Of a stretch of DNA of 64,000 bases, positions 1 to 7,732 are shown piece after piece. The first letter of the stretch is position 1. Every line of letters starts with the position of its first letter. Both the position numbers and the translations under genes were made by a program. The stretch is from G963669295 sp963669295 (GTDB taxonomy: Bacteria; Bacteroidota; Bacteroidia; Flavobacteriales_D; CALLUQ01), in contig OY769938.1 in the NCBI GenBank assembly GCA_963669295.1, positions 4,588,001 to 4,652,000 of the forward strand. Direction: 5' to 3'. Below the pieces are notes generated by a model. It ran no database searches. It was not told the origin of the DNA and saw nothing but the letters and a program-made list of their open reading frames with translations.

Positions 1-1361
1 TGGCTACGTGCTAAACGTAATGCCAGATCGGTAGCAGCACTGCCCGAGTTCACAAAAAACACTTTGTTCAACGGTTCGGGAAACGTAGCACAAAGTTGTG
101 CGGCATAGTCATTTAAAGCGTCGTACAGGTAGCGGGTATTGGTGTTGAGTAAGGCCATTTGTTGTTGCCCGGCCCGCACCACTTTGGGGTGGCAATGGCC
201 TACGTGGCAAATGTTGTTTACTCCATCCAAATAGGTATTGCCTTCCACATCGTACATGTATTGCAAGGCTGCTTGCTGCATATGAATAGGAGTAGCATAA
301 CTGATAGACAATGCCTTGCTCAGGTGTTGATGGCGTTGCTCCACCATAGCTGCAACATCTTTTATAGGCAGTGGGGCATAGTTGCATGCTACTCGAAAGG
401 TGTTGTGAGCTTGTTGCGGATTAATAGCGATCCATTGTTGCAATAATTCCCAGGCAGGCTTAGCACTGATGGAGATATAGGTGTTATCAGGATCTAATGA
501 TCGCGAATAGGCCGTCATGGTAAGGGTAGTGCATAACCGCGCTGCGACGAGGTAATAAAGTATTTGCAGTTCTTGTTCTTCCAAAGGGTAGACACTATGA
601 TACCCTTTTACTGCCGCTGTTGCTGCATGCAGTGGGTCGGTGGTGCTCATCACTGCGTAGGCAATGCCAATGGCCAATTCATTGATGGTTGGAGTATACG
701 ATAAATCACCAAAATCAATAAGTCCTACGATCGCGTTACCAGCCACCAGGGTATTCCAGTCGTTGGCATCGCCATGAATGGTGCTTTTACGCAATTTCCC
801 CAGCACGGGAAGCACCTGCTCCTGGTACTGCAAGAAGAAGTAATCCACCACCCGCCTTTGGTGAGGGTCGTTGATATGATGAAGAAAAGGATGACATTCT
901 AAAAAGTGTTGCAGGTCCCAGGTTTTGTCGCTTTTGCCTGAAATGGGAAGGTGCTCTTGTGCAAGCAGGGCATCAACTTTACCTATAAATACGCCATAGT
1001 TATAAAGTAATTCGGTGGTGTGTGGAACCTTTGCCAAAAATGTACCTTCCATAAAGCTGAGCAACCGCACAAGGTACTGTTGCCCATTAAGTTGAGTGGG
1101 CTCCATGAGCTTCCCATTGACATTGGTGACAATTTCGGGGATGGCTTCAGGAAAATGAGGGTGGAGCAATTGCAGGGCCTGGTTTTGCGTGTGTAAGTAG
1201 GCTGCTGAAGAATGATCGGCCGTTAGTTTAAGTACATACTTCCTGGTTCCGACTCTAAGTAAAAAGTTGAGATCAATAAAACCATCGAGTTGTTTTACTT
1301 CTGCTTCAATGCCGTAAAGGCGATGTGCAATTGCTTGTGCTGCTGCAATTCTTTCAGCCAT
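1..1361 (-). CDS. Phosphotransferase (APH/hydroxylysine-kinase-like) fused to class III aminotransferase, 3' end missing
   Basis: My own reverse-strand translation from the ATG at 1361 is open to the left edge, giving about 453 residues of a longer protein. Residues 1-320 form an aminoglycoside-phosphotransferase/choline-kinase-like fold: the catalytic loop reads HGDANDWN and is followed by IDFGD and LSYTPTINELAIGIAYA, the pattern of hydroxylysine kinase-like enzymes. From about residue 355 (LSISYATPIHMQQA, then YLDGVNNICHVGHCHPKVV and FVNSGSAATDLALRLARS) it is a class III PLP-dependent aminotransferase, of the branch that includes the phospho-lyases acting on phosphoethanolamine and 5-phosphohydroxylysine. 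A kinase joined to a phospho-lyase would phosphorylate an amino alcohol and eliminate the phosphate in one polypeptide; that substrate logic is inference. The PLP lysine lies beyond the window. No clear Shine-Dalgarno, as usual in this phylum. Confidence 0.85.
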   Translation of the reverse strand, partial: MAERIAAAQAIAHRLYGIEAEVKQLDGFIDLNFLLRVGTRKYVLKLTADHSSAAYLHTQNQALQLLHPHFPEAIPEIVTNVNGKLMEPTQLNGQQYLVRLLSFMEGTFLAKVPHTTELLYNYGVFIGKVDALLAQEHLPISGKSDKTWDLQHFLECHPFLHHINDPHQRRVVDYFFLQYQEQVLPVLGKLRKSTIHGDANDWNTLVAGNAIVGLIDFGDLSYTPTINELAIGIAYAVMSTTDPLHAATAAVKGYHSVYPLEEQELQILYYLVAARLCTTLTMTAYSRSLDPDNTYISISAKPAWELLQQWIAINPQQAHNTFRVACNYAPLPIKDVAAMVEQRHQHLSKALSISYATPIHMQQAALQYMYDVEGNTYLDGVNNICHVGHCHPKVVRAGQQQMALLNTNTRYLYDALNDYAAQLCATFPEPLNKVFFVNSGSAATDLALRLARS

Positions 1362-1448
1362 ACTTATCCCTTTTCAAATCAAAGGAAATAATAAACAATG
1401 TGACCACAAAATGTTGTGAGAGAAGAAGTAAGAAAATACCGTGAATCG

Positions 1449-2630
1449 CTAAACAGAGGCAGTTACTTTTTCGGCCATAAGGTTACTCAACTCATCGGTA
1501 GTAGCTTCCCAGTTGAATTTAGACTTCACCAGTAAATGTCCATTGGAGGCAATTTTCTCGCTTAGTGCCTCATCTTCCAACAAACGAATGATACAGGCAG
1601 CATATTCGTCAGGCTGTGCGCCGATTAAAATGCTTTCGTTGTGCACTGCACCAAGAGCATTGTTGGCCAGGGGAGAGGTGATGCAAGGCAAATGCATGGC
1701 CATGGCTTCCAGCAATTTGTTTTGCAGTCCTGTACCAATTTGCATGGGGGCGATAAAAATTCGAGCTGAAGCATAGGAAGTGCGAATGTCATCCACCCAG
1801 CCGCTCACAGTGATGTGATCGGAGGCCAATGCCTTTACACTGGGAGCAGGATTAACTCCCGAAATAAGAAGGTTAATACCGGGGCGTTTCTGTTGTACCA
1901 ACGGCATGATTTCTTTTACCAGGTATTCTACGCTTTCTACGTTAGGGGGGTAGCTCATGTTCCCTGTAAACACAAGGTCGTATTCCTTTTCGTGGGGCAT
2001 GTGGTGAAAGAAATCGGTATCTACACCATTAAGAATGATCTTGATGTCGTTGCGGTTGGGGTGATAAATTAAATCGCGGTCTTGATGAGAAATAATGGTT
2101 TTAAAATCGAAATACTCGAAAATGATGTTCTCATAGGCCAAAAGCCGTTTCGCTTCCGATTTAAACACCCAACGCAAATACCATGGCGCTTTTGTAATAC
2201 GCCTTTCCACCCCTTTTGAAAAGGCATCCATGTAATCGATGGTTTTGGGGTAGTTGTGCTGGTTTTTAACATATTCAGAACTTCGAATCAACTGACAATA
2301 GATATGATCGGGATGAAACTGGTCGATGAGTTGATTGATGCGTTTTTGTGCACCTCTTTGATAAAAGTACTTTACCTGAAACGGTTGATTGGAAAACATG
2401 GCAAAGAACAAGTTCATTAAAATACGAGCCTTGTTTAGCTTGATGATTTCCAATTGATGGCAAATGGCTTTGAGTTCCTTTTCTGCTTCGGGGTGGAGGT
2501 CGTCGTCGTTAAGGCAACACAGCATTACCTCATGGTGTTTCGATAACCGTTTAATCTGATGATAGGCACGAAGCTTATCGCCTTTTTCCAACGGGTAGGG
2601 AACCCTCGATACCAGTACAAACAGTTTCAT
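1449..2630 (-). CDS. Glycosyltransferase family 4 (GT-B)
   Basis: A 393-residue cytoplasmic GT-B glycosyltransferase. The N-terminus (LVSRVPYPLEKGDKLRAYHQ) is the acceptor-domain loop of the TIGR03087-like GT4 branch. The donor domain carries the NGVDTDFF linker strand near residue 200, YDLVFTGNMSYPPNVE near 217, and a sugar-nucleotide signature APMQIGTGLQNKLLEAMAM near 295. Its ATG overlaps the TAA of the upstream glycosyltransferase by one base (TAATG), so the two are translationally coupled, and both follow the LptF/LptG-like gene. The context suggests transfer to a lipid-linked saccharide, LPS or exopolysaccharide, but the sugar cannot be read from sequence. Confidence 0.85.
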   Translation of the reverse strand: MKLFVLVSRVPYPLEKGDKLRAYHQIKRLSKHHEVMLCCLNDDDLHPEAEKELKAICHQLEIIKLNKARILMNLFFAMFSNQPFQVKYFYQRGAQKRINQLIDQFHPDHIYCQLIRSSEYVKNQHNYPKTIDYMDAFSKGVERRITKAPWYLRWVFKSEAKRLLAYENIIFEYFDFKTIISHQDRDLIYHPNRNDIKIILNGVDTDFFHHMPHEKEYDLVFTGNMSYPPNVESVEYLVKEIMPLVQQKRPGINLLISGVNPAPSVKALASDHITVSGWVDDIRTSYASARIFIAPMQIGTGLQNKLLEAMAMHLPCITSPLANNALGAVHNESILIGAQPDEYAACIIRLLEDEALSEKIASNGHLLVKSKFNWEATTDELSNLMAEKVTASV

Positions 2631-3829
2631 TATGCCATCAACTTTTCATAAAAGCGCACCAAATTTTCGGTGAGCACCTGGTTATCGTATTGTTCTTCGG
2701 CTAAAGCGCGTGCATTTATCCCAATTTGTTCGCATGCTTCCTGGTTGGTAGTAGCCTTATGAATCATAACAGCAAACTCATCAGGGTTGTCGGCAATCAT
2801 AATGTTTTTAAGGTTTTCGTAACCAATGCCTTCTGCACCTACCCTGGTAGAAATGATGGTTTTACCCAGTGCCATGCCTTCAATAATTTTTACCCGAATG
2901 CCCCCAGCCGATAATAGAGGAACCAACATCACCGATTTGGAATGCATGAAATCGATGGCAGAATCTACCTCTCCCACAATCACTACATTAGGATGGTTTT
3001 GTTCGGCCAGCCAATCCGGCATATTTCTTCCTGCAAGATACAGTTTAAGTTGAGGTTGTTGTTGGTGTACTTTTGGCCATACCTTATCCAAAAACCATTG
3101 TATTCCTTCAATGTTTGGCATCCAATCCATAGAGCCCAGGTGGAAGAGGGTAGGGTATTCCGTTTTTTCGGGTTGTACGCTATAGTCTTTTACATCAATA
3201 CCAAAAGGAATGGTAATGATGGGAGTTTTTCCTTCAAAGTTGCAGTACTTTTGAGCATCTTCGCCACTAATGGCAGCAACCCCATCTACTTGACCCAGGA
3301 TACTAAGCTCATATTTTTTTAGTTGCCTGGCGAGGTAGGCGAGGTAGGTGCGTTTTGCACGATTCTTAGAGGCTTTGGCCATTCGTTCCCAAATGAGAAA
3401 CTCAAGGTTATGAGAGCGCAATACAATCTTAGCATCCGAAAACCTTCGTGCTGTAGCGATGTATGGCGTCATGAACAAGCTCTCCATATGAATGATGTCG
3501 AATGATCCATGCTTCAACACCTCAATCAATTTCATGTCGAAATCGGGCGAAAAGAAGCGGCTGATGTTGTAAGAGTCCTGGGTGATGAGGTTAGAGAAAG
3601 CGTCAACAATATTCACCTTCGTATCTACGTAAATTGCCTCAATACCGGTATTTGTTCGATAAGATTTGGGTAATTGCTCTATTTCCAGAGGGTGCTTATG
3701 GGTTTCAATGGTAAGCAGTTTTACCTGATGCCCCGCCTGAATCAATCCATTGGTAATATTATTCATGGCGATGCACCCACCATCTTTAGCGGGGAAGGGA
3801 GGCTTATGGCACAGTTGTAGAATGTTCAT
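2630..3829 (-). CDS. Glycosyltransferase family 4 (GT-B)
   Basis: A 399-residue GT4 enzyme, paralogous in architecture to its downstream partner. It opens with LQLCHKPPFPAKDGGCIAM, the glycine-rich acceptor loop; the inter-domain strand is IPFGIDVKDY near residue 207, followed by LFHLGSMDWMPNIEGIQWFL. The donor-binding motif is VPLLSAGGIRVKIIEGMALGK near 300-320, with the usual E-x7-E spacing relaxed. The stop shares one base with the next start; the gene begins nine bases after the permease stop, so all three are probably one transcript. Likely role: sequential sugar addition on a surface glycan (inference). Confidence 0.85.
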   Translation of the reverse strand: MNILQLCHKPPFPAKDGGCIAMNNITNGLIQAGHQVKLLTIETHKHPLEIEQLPKSYRTNTGIEAIYVDTKVNIVDAFSNLITQDSYNISRFFSPDFDMKLIEVLKHGSFDIIHMESLFMTPYIATARRFSDAKIVLRSHNLEFLIWERMAKASKNRAKRTYLAYLARQLKKYELSILGQVDGVAAISGEDAQKYCNFEGKTPIITIPFGIDVKDYSVQPEKTEYPTLFHLGSMDWMPNIEGIQWFLDKVWPKVHQQQPQLKLYLAGRNMPDWLAEQNHPNVVIVGEVDSAIDFMHSKSVMLVPLLSAGGIRVKIIEGMALGKTIISTRVGAEGIGYENLKNIMIADNPDEFAVMIHKATTNQEACEQIGINARALAEEQYDNQVLTENLVRFYEKLMA

Positions 3830-3838
3830 TCAAAGCTT

Positions 3839-5305
3839 TTACTGCTGTTCTTCTACTTCATTCACCTTAGCAAGCTTATGGCCTAAGGGTAATCTTCGCA
3901 ATATTTTCAGTATTCTGACGTAGTTTTCCCGGTCAAAAATAGCTGAATCTCTTGCGGCCTTATAGGTAAGGAAGACTCCGAACGGGAACAAAACTAATGA
4001 ACTTAACCACATTCCCAAAAAAGGTTCGAGAACTCCTGCTTCAGCCATTTTCTCTCCAGAGGTAGAAAGAATATGGTAAACCAAAAAGAAGATCACAGAA
4101 AATACCACAGGTAAGCCCAGGCCACCTTTGCGAATAATAGCCCCCAATGGTGCACCAATAAAGAAAAGAATAATACAGGCAAAGGAGAGGGTGAGTTTAC
4201 GGTGCCATTCTACCTGATGCCTGTTGATGTAAAGTTTTTTGTTTTCAATCTCATCCAACGTGTTTTCGATGTAACGTTTATTGGTTCGAGCAATGTTGGC
4301 AGCAGCTTCTAGCACTTGCTTGGTTTCTCCTGCTCCAAGCTTGCTGAATTGGAAGTTACTGGGGTGTGCTCCTGTATTAGGAATGGCTGTTGGAGCAGTA
4401 ATAGAATCTTTGGTGATGATAAATGCCTGATGTAAATGATCGCGGTAGTTGCTTTTGCGTATGTTTAGTTGCCTGTTTAGGGTATCTTCGGCTTCTTGCA
4501 ATTGGCGCAAATTCAACATTTCATACCCTTGCTTAAAAAGGTTTTCATCGCTGCGCGACATGCCAAACGAGGACAGGTCGAAACGAATGACTTGCTTGCC
4601 AAACTTAGAGCGCATGTGCGGGTGACTCTTACTGTCGCGGGTATGCTCTGTTTCATCATACATTCGGCCATCATTGAGGGTGAGCAATAAATGTTGCTCA
4701 TCCTTGGTTTTTTCCATCTTCCCGGTTTTGGCACGAATCACTTTTCTACTACCATCGTGTGGTTTGGTATGGTCGTAAATCAATACATCTTTTAGCGTAT
4801 TGGTTTTGCTATCGTTTTCTTGTACACGGATGCTAAACCCATCAATGCCATTGTAAAACACATTGTCTTTAATGCTCAAGGCAGGTTTTTGCTGGGTAAT
4901 GTCGTAGAGCAACGACCTAAATTTGAGATTGGCTACCGGCCATAGGTTATTGGAAAAGTAAAAGGCTCCCATACTGGTGAGTACAATCACTACAATAAGC
5001 GGAAACATAATGCGAAACAACCCTAGTCCCGAAGATTTCATGGCTGTGAGTTCACTGTTTTCGGCCAGGTTACCAAAAGTCATGATCGACGAAAGCAAGA
5101 TGGCCAATGGCAGGGCCATAGGAATAAGGCTTGCAGAAGCATAAAACATCAACTCCAAAATCACATGCCATTCTAATCCTTTACCCATCAAATCGTCGAT
5201 GTATTTCCACAAAAACTGCATCAACAGTATAAACAGTGAAATACAAAAGGTAAGGATAAAAGGTCCTATATAAGAAGATATGATCAGCTTATGAAGCTTC
5301 TTCAT
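3839..5305 (-). CDS. LptF/LptG (YjgP/YjgQ) family permease
   Basis: A 488-residue inner-membrane protein of the LptF/LptG family, which with LptB and LptC extracts lipopolysaccharide from the inner membrane. Three N-terminal membrane segments (about 12-35, 53-78, 95-118), a periplasmic jelly-roll region (about 130-245), then C-terminal segments from about 370 to 455 match the family. Between the jelly roll and the last helices is a roughly 120-residue insertion predicted helical (QLQEAEDTLNRQLNIRKSN...); this makes the protein longer than the about 360 residues of the proteobacterial members. It heads an operon with two glycosyltransferases and has a TAnnTTTG box just upstream. Whether it is F or G cannot be decided. 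Confidence 0.9.
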   Translation of the reverse strand: MKKLHKLIISSYIGPFILTFCISLFILLMQFLWKYIDDLMGKGLEWHVILELMFYASASLIPMALPLAILLSSIMTFGNLAENSELTAMKSSGLGLFRIMFPLIVVIVLTSMGAFYFSNNLWPVANLKFRSLLYDITQQKPALSIKDNVFYNGIDGFSIRVQENDSKTNTLKDVLIYDHTKPHDGSRKVIRAKTGKMEKTKDEQHLLLTLNDGRMYDETEHTRDSKSHPHMRSKFGKQVIRFDLSSFGMSRSDENLFKQGYEMLNLRQLQEAEDTLNRQLNIRKSNYRDHLHQAFIITKDSITAPTAIPNTGAHPSNFQFSKLGAGETKQVLEAAANIARTNKRYIENTLDEIENKKLYINRHQVEWHRKLTLSFACIILFFIGAPLGAIIRKGGLGLPVVFSVIFFLVYHILSTSGEKMAEAGVLEPFLGMWLSSLVLFPFGVFLTYKAARDSAIFDRENYVRILKILRRLPLGHKLAKVNEVEEQQ

Positions 5306-5327
5306 GAGGCCATCTGTTTGAAGGGCA

Positions 5328-5335
5328 CAAAGATA
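5328..5335 (-). promoter_or_regulatory. Bacteroidota -7 box (TATCTTTG on minus strand)
   Basis: Exact match to the TAnnTTTG -7 consensus of the primary Bacteroidota sigma factor, 23 bases upstream of the permease ATG. It would drive the permease-glycosyltransferase operon. Confidence 0.55.
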
Positions 5336-5374
5336 GAATTATAGGAATAAACGATGGGGAGCAATGAATATTGC

Positions 5375-5761
5375 TTATGCACCAAGGGCTTGCTTGAGCG
5401 ATGAAACCTGGTTGTTCCATAACAACACTGCTTCATCTTTCTCATCCTCTTCAGCGAAATCAGTCACCAGTAGTGCTACTTCTTTGGTCAATGGATCAAT
5501 TTGAATCTTGAACTCGAAATAGCAATCAGTATCTTCATCGTCCAACCATTGGAAGCGCATAAGCTCTCCTGCTTTCTTTTGCAACAACATGGCTTGCTCT
5601 TCGCTACCATCCCAGAAAAAAGTAAATGTACCGTCTTTATGAATGTTCACATCATCCGAAAACCATTCCGACAAGCCGCTGGGAGTACTGATGCAGTTGA
5701 ACAAGATTTTGCTGGATGTTTTGAGAATGTACTCGAGTTCGTACCGGATTTTTTCAGCCAT
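5375..5761 (-). CDS. START-like (AHSA1/SRPBCC) domain protein
   Basis: A 128-residue soluble protein made of one START-like helix-grip domain: FNCISTPSGLSEWFSDDV (helix and turn typical of AHSA1-like proteins), GTFTFFWDGSEEQAML, then MRFQWLDDED and VALLVTDFAEE, closing with a long C-terminal helix WNNQVSSLKQAL. This short, acidic version is a widespread single-copy protein in Bacteroidota with no assigned substrate. Family assignment is from recognition of the motif order; ligand unknown. It is read away from the ICMT-like gene and toward the permease operon, which has its own promoter. Confidence 0.8.
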   Translation of the reverse strand: MAEKIRYELEYILKTSSKILFNCISTPSGLSEWFSDDVNIHKDGTFTFFWDGSEEQAMLLQKKAGELMRFQWLDDEDTDCYFEFKIQIDPLTKEVALLVTDFAEEDEKDEAVLLWNNQVSSLKQALGA

Positions 5762-5859
5762 TGAGAGCGTGTGTTTAATTATTATTAATTTCGCTTGCTG
5801 AATGCGTTGTTATGCAATATAGGAAAATAAATTATAAAAAGAAGGGGTAGCAAAATAAA

Positions 5860-6621
5860 ATGGCTTTAATTCATTCTTTCGAGTCCAGCGGTAATTTTTT
5901 GTTTAAATACAGAGGGCAAATTCCTGTTGTATTGTTCGTGCTGGCAATACCCGTTATTTACTTTACTGATTACTCCTGCTTTGCCAAAACGGCCTGGCTG
6001 GAACCGGTAGCCATGTGGTTGGCTATTGCGTTGTCTTTACTGGGGTTTGTTATTCGAGCCATCACCATTGGCACAACACCTAAAGGTACTTCGGGACGCA
6101 ATACAAAACAACAAGTGGCAGAGGTGTTAAATAGCACGGGTATATACTCTACTGTACGCCATCCATTATACTTGGGCAATTACTTTATGTGGATTGGTAT
6201 TGTGGCCTTTACCTATAACATCTGGTTTGTGCTTACAGTTAGCCTGGCTTATTGGTTGTATTACGAGCGTATTATGTTTGCCGAAGAACGCTTTTTGGAA
6301 CGCAAGTTTGGTGAAGATTATTTGGATTGGTCATTGCAAGCTCCTGCCTTTTGGCCTTCATTTAAGAACTATAAGAAGAGTAAAGTACCGTTTTCCATTA
6401 AAGTAGTGTTGCGTCGCGAATATTCGGGGGTATTGGCTACTGTATTGGGATTTATTTTTGTAGCTGTAGCACGCGATTACTTTTTATCGCTACAATATGA
6501 GGTGCCTTATGTATGGAATTGGTGGTATGCTTATATTTTAGGAGGCACGGTGGTGATCACGATTATTCTACGTTCGTTAAAGCACTACACCCGTGTTTTA
6601 CATGAAGACGATCGCTCGTAG
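5860..6621 (+). CDS. Isoprenylcysteine carboxyl methyltransferase (ICMT/PEMT-like) family membrane protein
   Basis: A 253-residue inner-membrane protein with about five hydrophobic segments. The family signature lies near residues 95-150: VRHPLYLGNYFMWIG followed by YYERIMFAEERFLERKFGEDYLDW, in which RHP, the E-R-pair and the final Y are SAM- and substrate-proximal residues of the ICMT/PEMT fold. Bacterial members methylate lipids or small molecules; no prenylated protein is expected. A C-terminal pair of helices (about 185-245) is additional to the minimal fold. It is divergent from the START-like gene and is followed by a separately promoted tRNA. Confidence 0.8.
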   Translation: MALIHSFESSGNFLFKYRGQIPVVLFVLAIPVIYFTDYSCFAKTAWLEPVAMWLAIALSLLGFVIRAITIGTTPKGTSGRNTKQQVAEVLNSTGIYSTVRHPLYLGNYFMWIGIVAFTYNIWFVLTVSLAYWLYYERIMFAEERFLERKFGEDYLDWSLQAPAFWPSFKNYKKSKVPFSIKVVLRREYSGVLATVLGFIFVAVARDYFLSLQYEVPYVWNWWYAYILGGTVVITIILRSLKHYTRVLHEDDRS

Positions 6622-6663
6622 CATTTTTTCGCTCGAGGCATTTCTAATTTCATCAATAAATAA

Positions 6664-6671
6664 TATATTTG
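6664..6671 (+). promoter_or_regulatory. -7 box TATATTTG of the tRNA-Met gene
   Basis: Exact TAnnTTTG match 17 bases before the tRNA. A TTTC at 6641-6644, 19 bases upstream, fits a -33 element with one mismatch. Confidence 0.6.
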
Positions 6672-6688
6672 CGCCCCGTAAGAATTTT

Positions 6689-6762
6689 GGCGCGGTAGCT
6701 CAGATGGTTAGAGCGCAGGATTCATAACCCTGAGGTCGGCAGTTCAATTCTGCCCCGCGCTA
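6689..6762 (+). tRNA. tRNA-Met (anticodon CAT)
   Basis: A complete cloverleaf can be folded. The acceptor stem GGCGCGG pairs with CCGCGCT (first pair G-U), then TA, D arm GCTC/GAGC, anticodon arm CAGGA-TTCATAA-CCCTG with anticodon CAT (last stem pair A-C), variable loop AGGTC, T arm GGCAG-TTCAATT-CTGCC, discriminator A. The 3' CCA is not encoded, as is common in this phylum. CAT can be elongator Met, initiator Met or lysidine-modified Ile; the lack of the initiator-specific three G-C pairs in the anticodon stem argues for elongator Met, but Ile2 is not excluded. Confidence 0.93.
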
Positions 6763-6770
6763 CAAAACAA

Positions 6771-6795
6771 ACCCGGACAACAGTCCGGGTTTTTT
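6771..6795 (+). terminator. Rho-independent terminator of the tRNA
   Basis: Eight-base-pair stem ACCCGGAC/GTCCGGGT (6771-6778 with 6783-6790), loop AACA, then a T run. Confidence 0.85.
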
Positions 6796-6846
6796 GTTGG
6801 AGCCAGTTCTCAAGCTTTGCTTGAAGAAGCTGGCGCAAACAAAAAG

Positions 6847-7031
6847 AACCGCCATCAGGCGGTTTGTTTTGTATAATGACGAGCCCTTTGAGAATCACCG
6901 TAGGTAATTCTGGTAAAAACAAATGTGATGCTCGCATCATCATGCAGGACAGCAATAAAAAACCAACAGCGCTTTGCACTGGGTTTTGATGTATTATGAC
7001 AAACCCTTCAGGAATCACCGCAGGTAATTCT
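6847..7031. repeat. Intergenic repeats downstream of tRNA-Met (copies 1 and 2)
   Basis: The interval between the tRNA terminator and the DUF4430 gene has no gene. It holds a short hairpin (AACCGCCATCAGGCGGTT, 6848-6865) and two copies of a roughly 45-base unit: 6866-6911 and 6981-7031. Each copy has a GT-rich start, then GTATAATGAC or GTATTATGAC, then GAGCCCTTTG or AAACCCTTCA, then a shared GAATCACCG(T/C)AGGTAATTCT. A third, more diverged copy lies at 7605-7651 and runs into a copy of the tRNA 3' end. Function unknown. Confidence 0.65.
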
Positions 7032-7085
7032 ATATCTTACTTGTTGAAATGATAAGTTGTCACATTGAAGCCTTCTTTTTCGCTT

Positions 7086-7116
7086 TTTGTTTAATTAGTT
7101 TTAATGGGTATATTTA
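7086..7116 (+). promoter_or_regulatory. Promoter of the DUF4430 gene
   Basis: TTTG at 7086-7089 and TATATTTA at 7109-7116 (one mismatch to TAnnTTTG) are separated by 19 bases, the normal -33/-7 spacing in Bacteroidota. The start codon follows 40 bases on, preceded by an AAAGGAAA ribosome-binding-like stretch. Confidence 0.5.
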
Positions 7117-7156
7117 CTGTATTACCTACTAACCACTAAAAGAAAGGAAACCAATT

Positions 7157-7543
7157 ATGGCTGATGACAACACAGCAAATTTATTTGTAGACTGGACTTC
7201 TGAATTTCATGATCCGGGCAACCAGGCTTGTGATTATTTACCAATAACACCAGGAACCACCACTGTTCAGGATTTAATGAATGAAGCCGGAAATTTTTGT
7301 AATCCATCAATAAATTATACTTACGGAGGCTCAGGTCAAAGTGCCTACTTAACTAGTATTGATGGTGTGGAAAGTAACCAGGATGGCAATGGCTACTATT
7401 GGGTTTATTATGTAAATAACGTAGAACCTGATGTAGGTTTTGGGGCTTGCAAATTATCAGCAGGCGATAGCGTGGCATGGGATTATCTTCACTTTAGTTC
7501 CGGAAAAAAGCAGCCTAATCAACCCGATCATCCTTCAAACTAA
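7157..7543 (+). CDS. Small DUF4430 (transcobalamin-like) domain protein
   Basis: A 128-residue protein consisting almost only of one DUF4430 domain. The signature occupies residues 55-115: YTYGGSGQSAYLTSIDGVES, then GYYWVYYVNNVEPDVGFGAC and LSAGDSVAWDYLHF; the aromatic YWVYYVN strand and final GD-x-W-x-Y are diagnostic. In known proteins this domain is exported and attached to other surface domains. Here there is no signal peptide or lipobox from the only plausible start (ADDNTANLFVDW), so a cytoplasmic location or unusual export must be assumed. It sits alone between repeats and a degenerate tRNA end, which suggests recent insertion. Confidence 0.7.
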   Translation: MADDNTANLFVDWTSEFHDPGNQACDYLPITPGTTTVQDLMNEAGNFCNPSINYTYGGSGQSAYLTSIDGVESNQDGNGYYWVYYVNNVEPDVGFGACKLSAGDSVAWDYLHFSSGKKQPNQPDHPSN

Positions 7544-7552
7544 TAAAGCACC

Positions 7553-7610
7553 TGAGGCAACGCTGCCTCACGCTACACCAAAGCCCTTTGAAGTCACTCG
7601 AAGGGCTTTG
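7553..7610 (+). terminator. Two hairpins after the DUF4430 gene
   Basis: TGAGGCA-ACGC-TGCCTCA at 7553-7570 and a ten-base-pair stem CAAAGCCCTT/AAGGGCTTTG at 7579-7588/7601-7610. No good T run follows the second, so termination strength is uncertain. Confidence 0.45.
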
Positions 7611-7666
7611 ATGTAATTCATCAAGTTTTTTCGGAATTACCGCAGGTAATTCTGCCCCGGACTACA
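7605..7666. repeat. Third copy of the tRNA-flanking repeat, ending in a tRNA-Met 3'-end copy
   Basis: 7629-7651 repeats the GGAATTACCGCAGGTAATTCT unit found twice upstream. The last 19 bases (7648-7666) match the tRNA 3' end and following bases (6746-6764) at 17 of 19 positions. This looks like a degenerate attachment-site duplication or a copying footprint. Confidence 0.6.
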
Positions 7667-7732
7667 TTCCTCCCTCAATACCTCCGCAGCAGCCTTCATT
7701 CTACCTCAGAGGCATTTTATTATCTTTACCCC

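Noticed and set aside
109..446. Two short frames on opposite strands near the left edge
   Set aside because: Both are shadows of the kinase-aminotransferase fusion, which is open across this region in another minus-strand frame.
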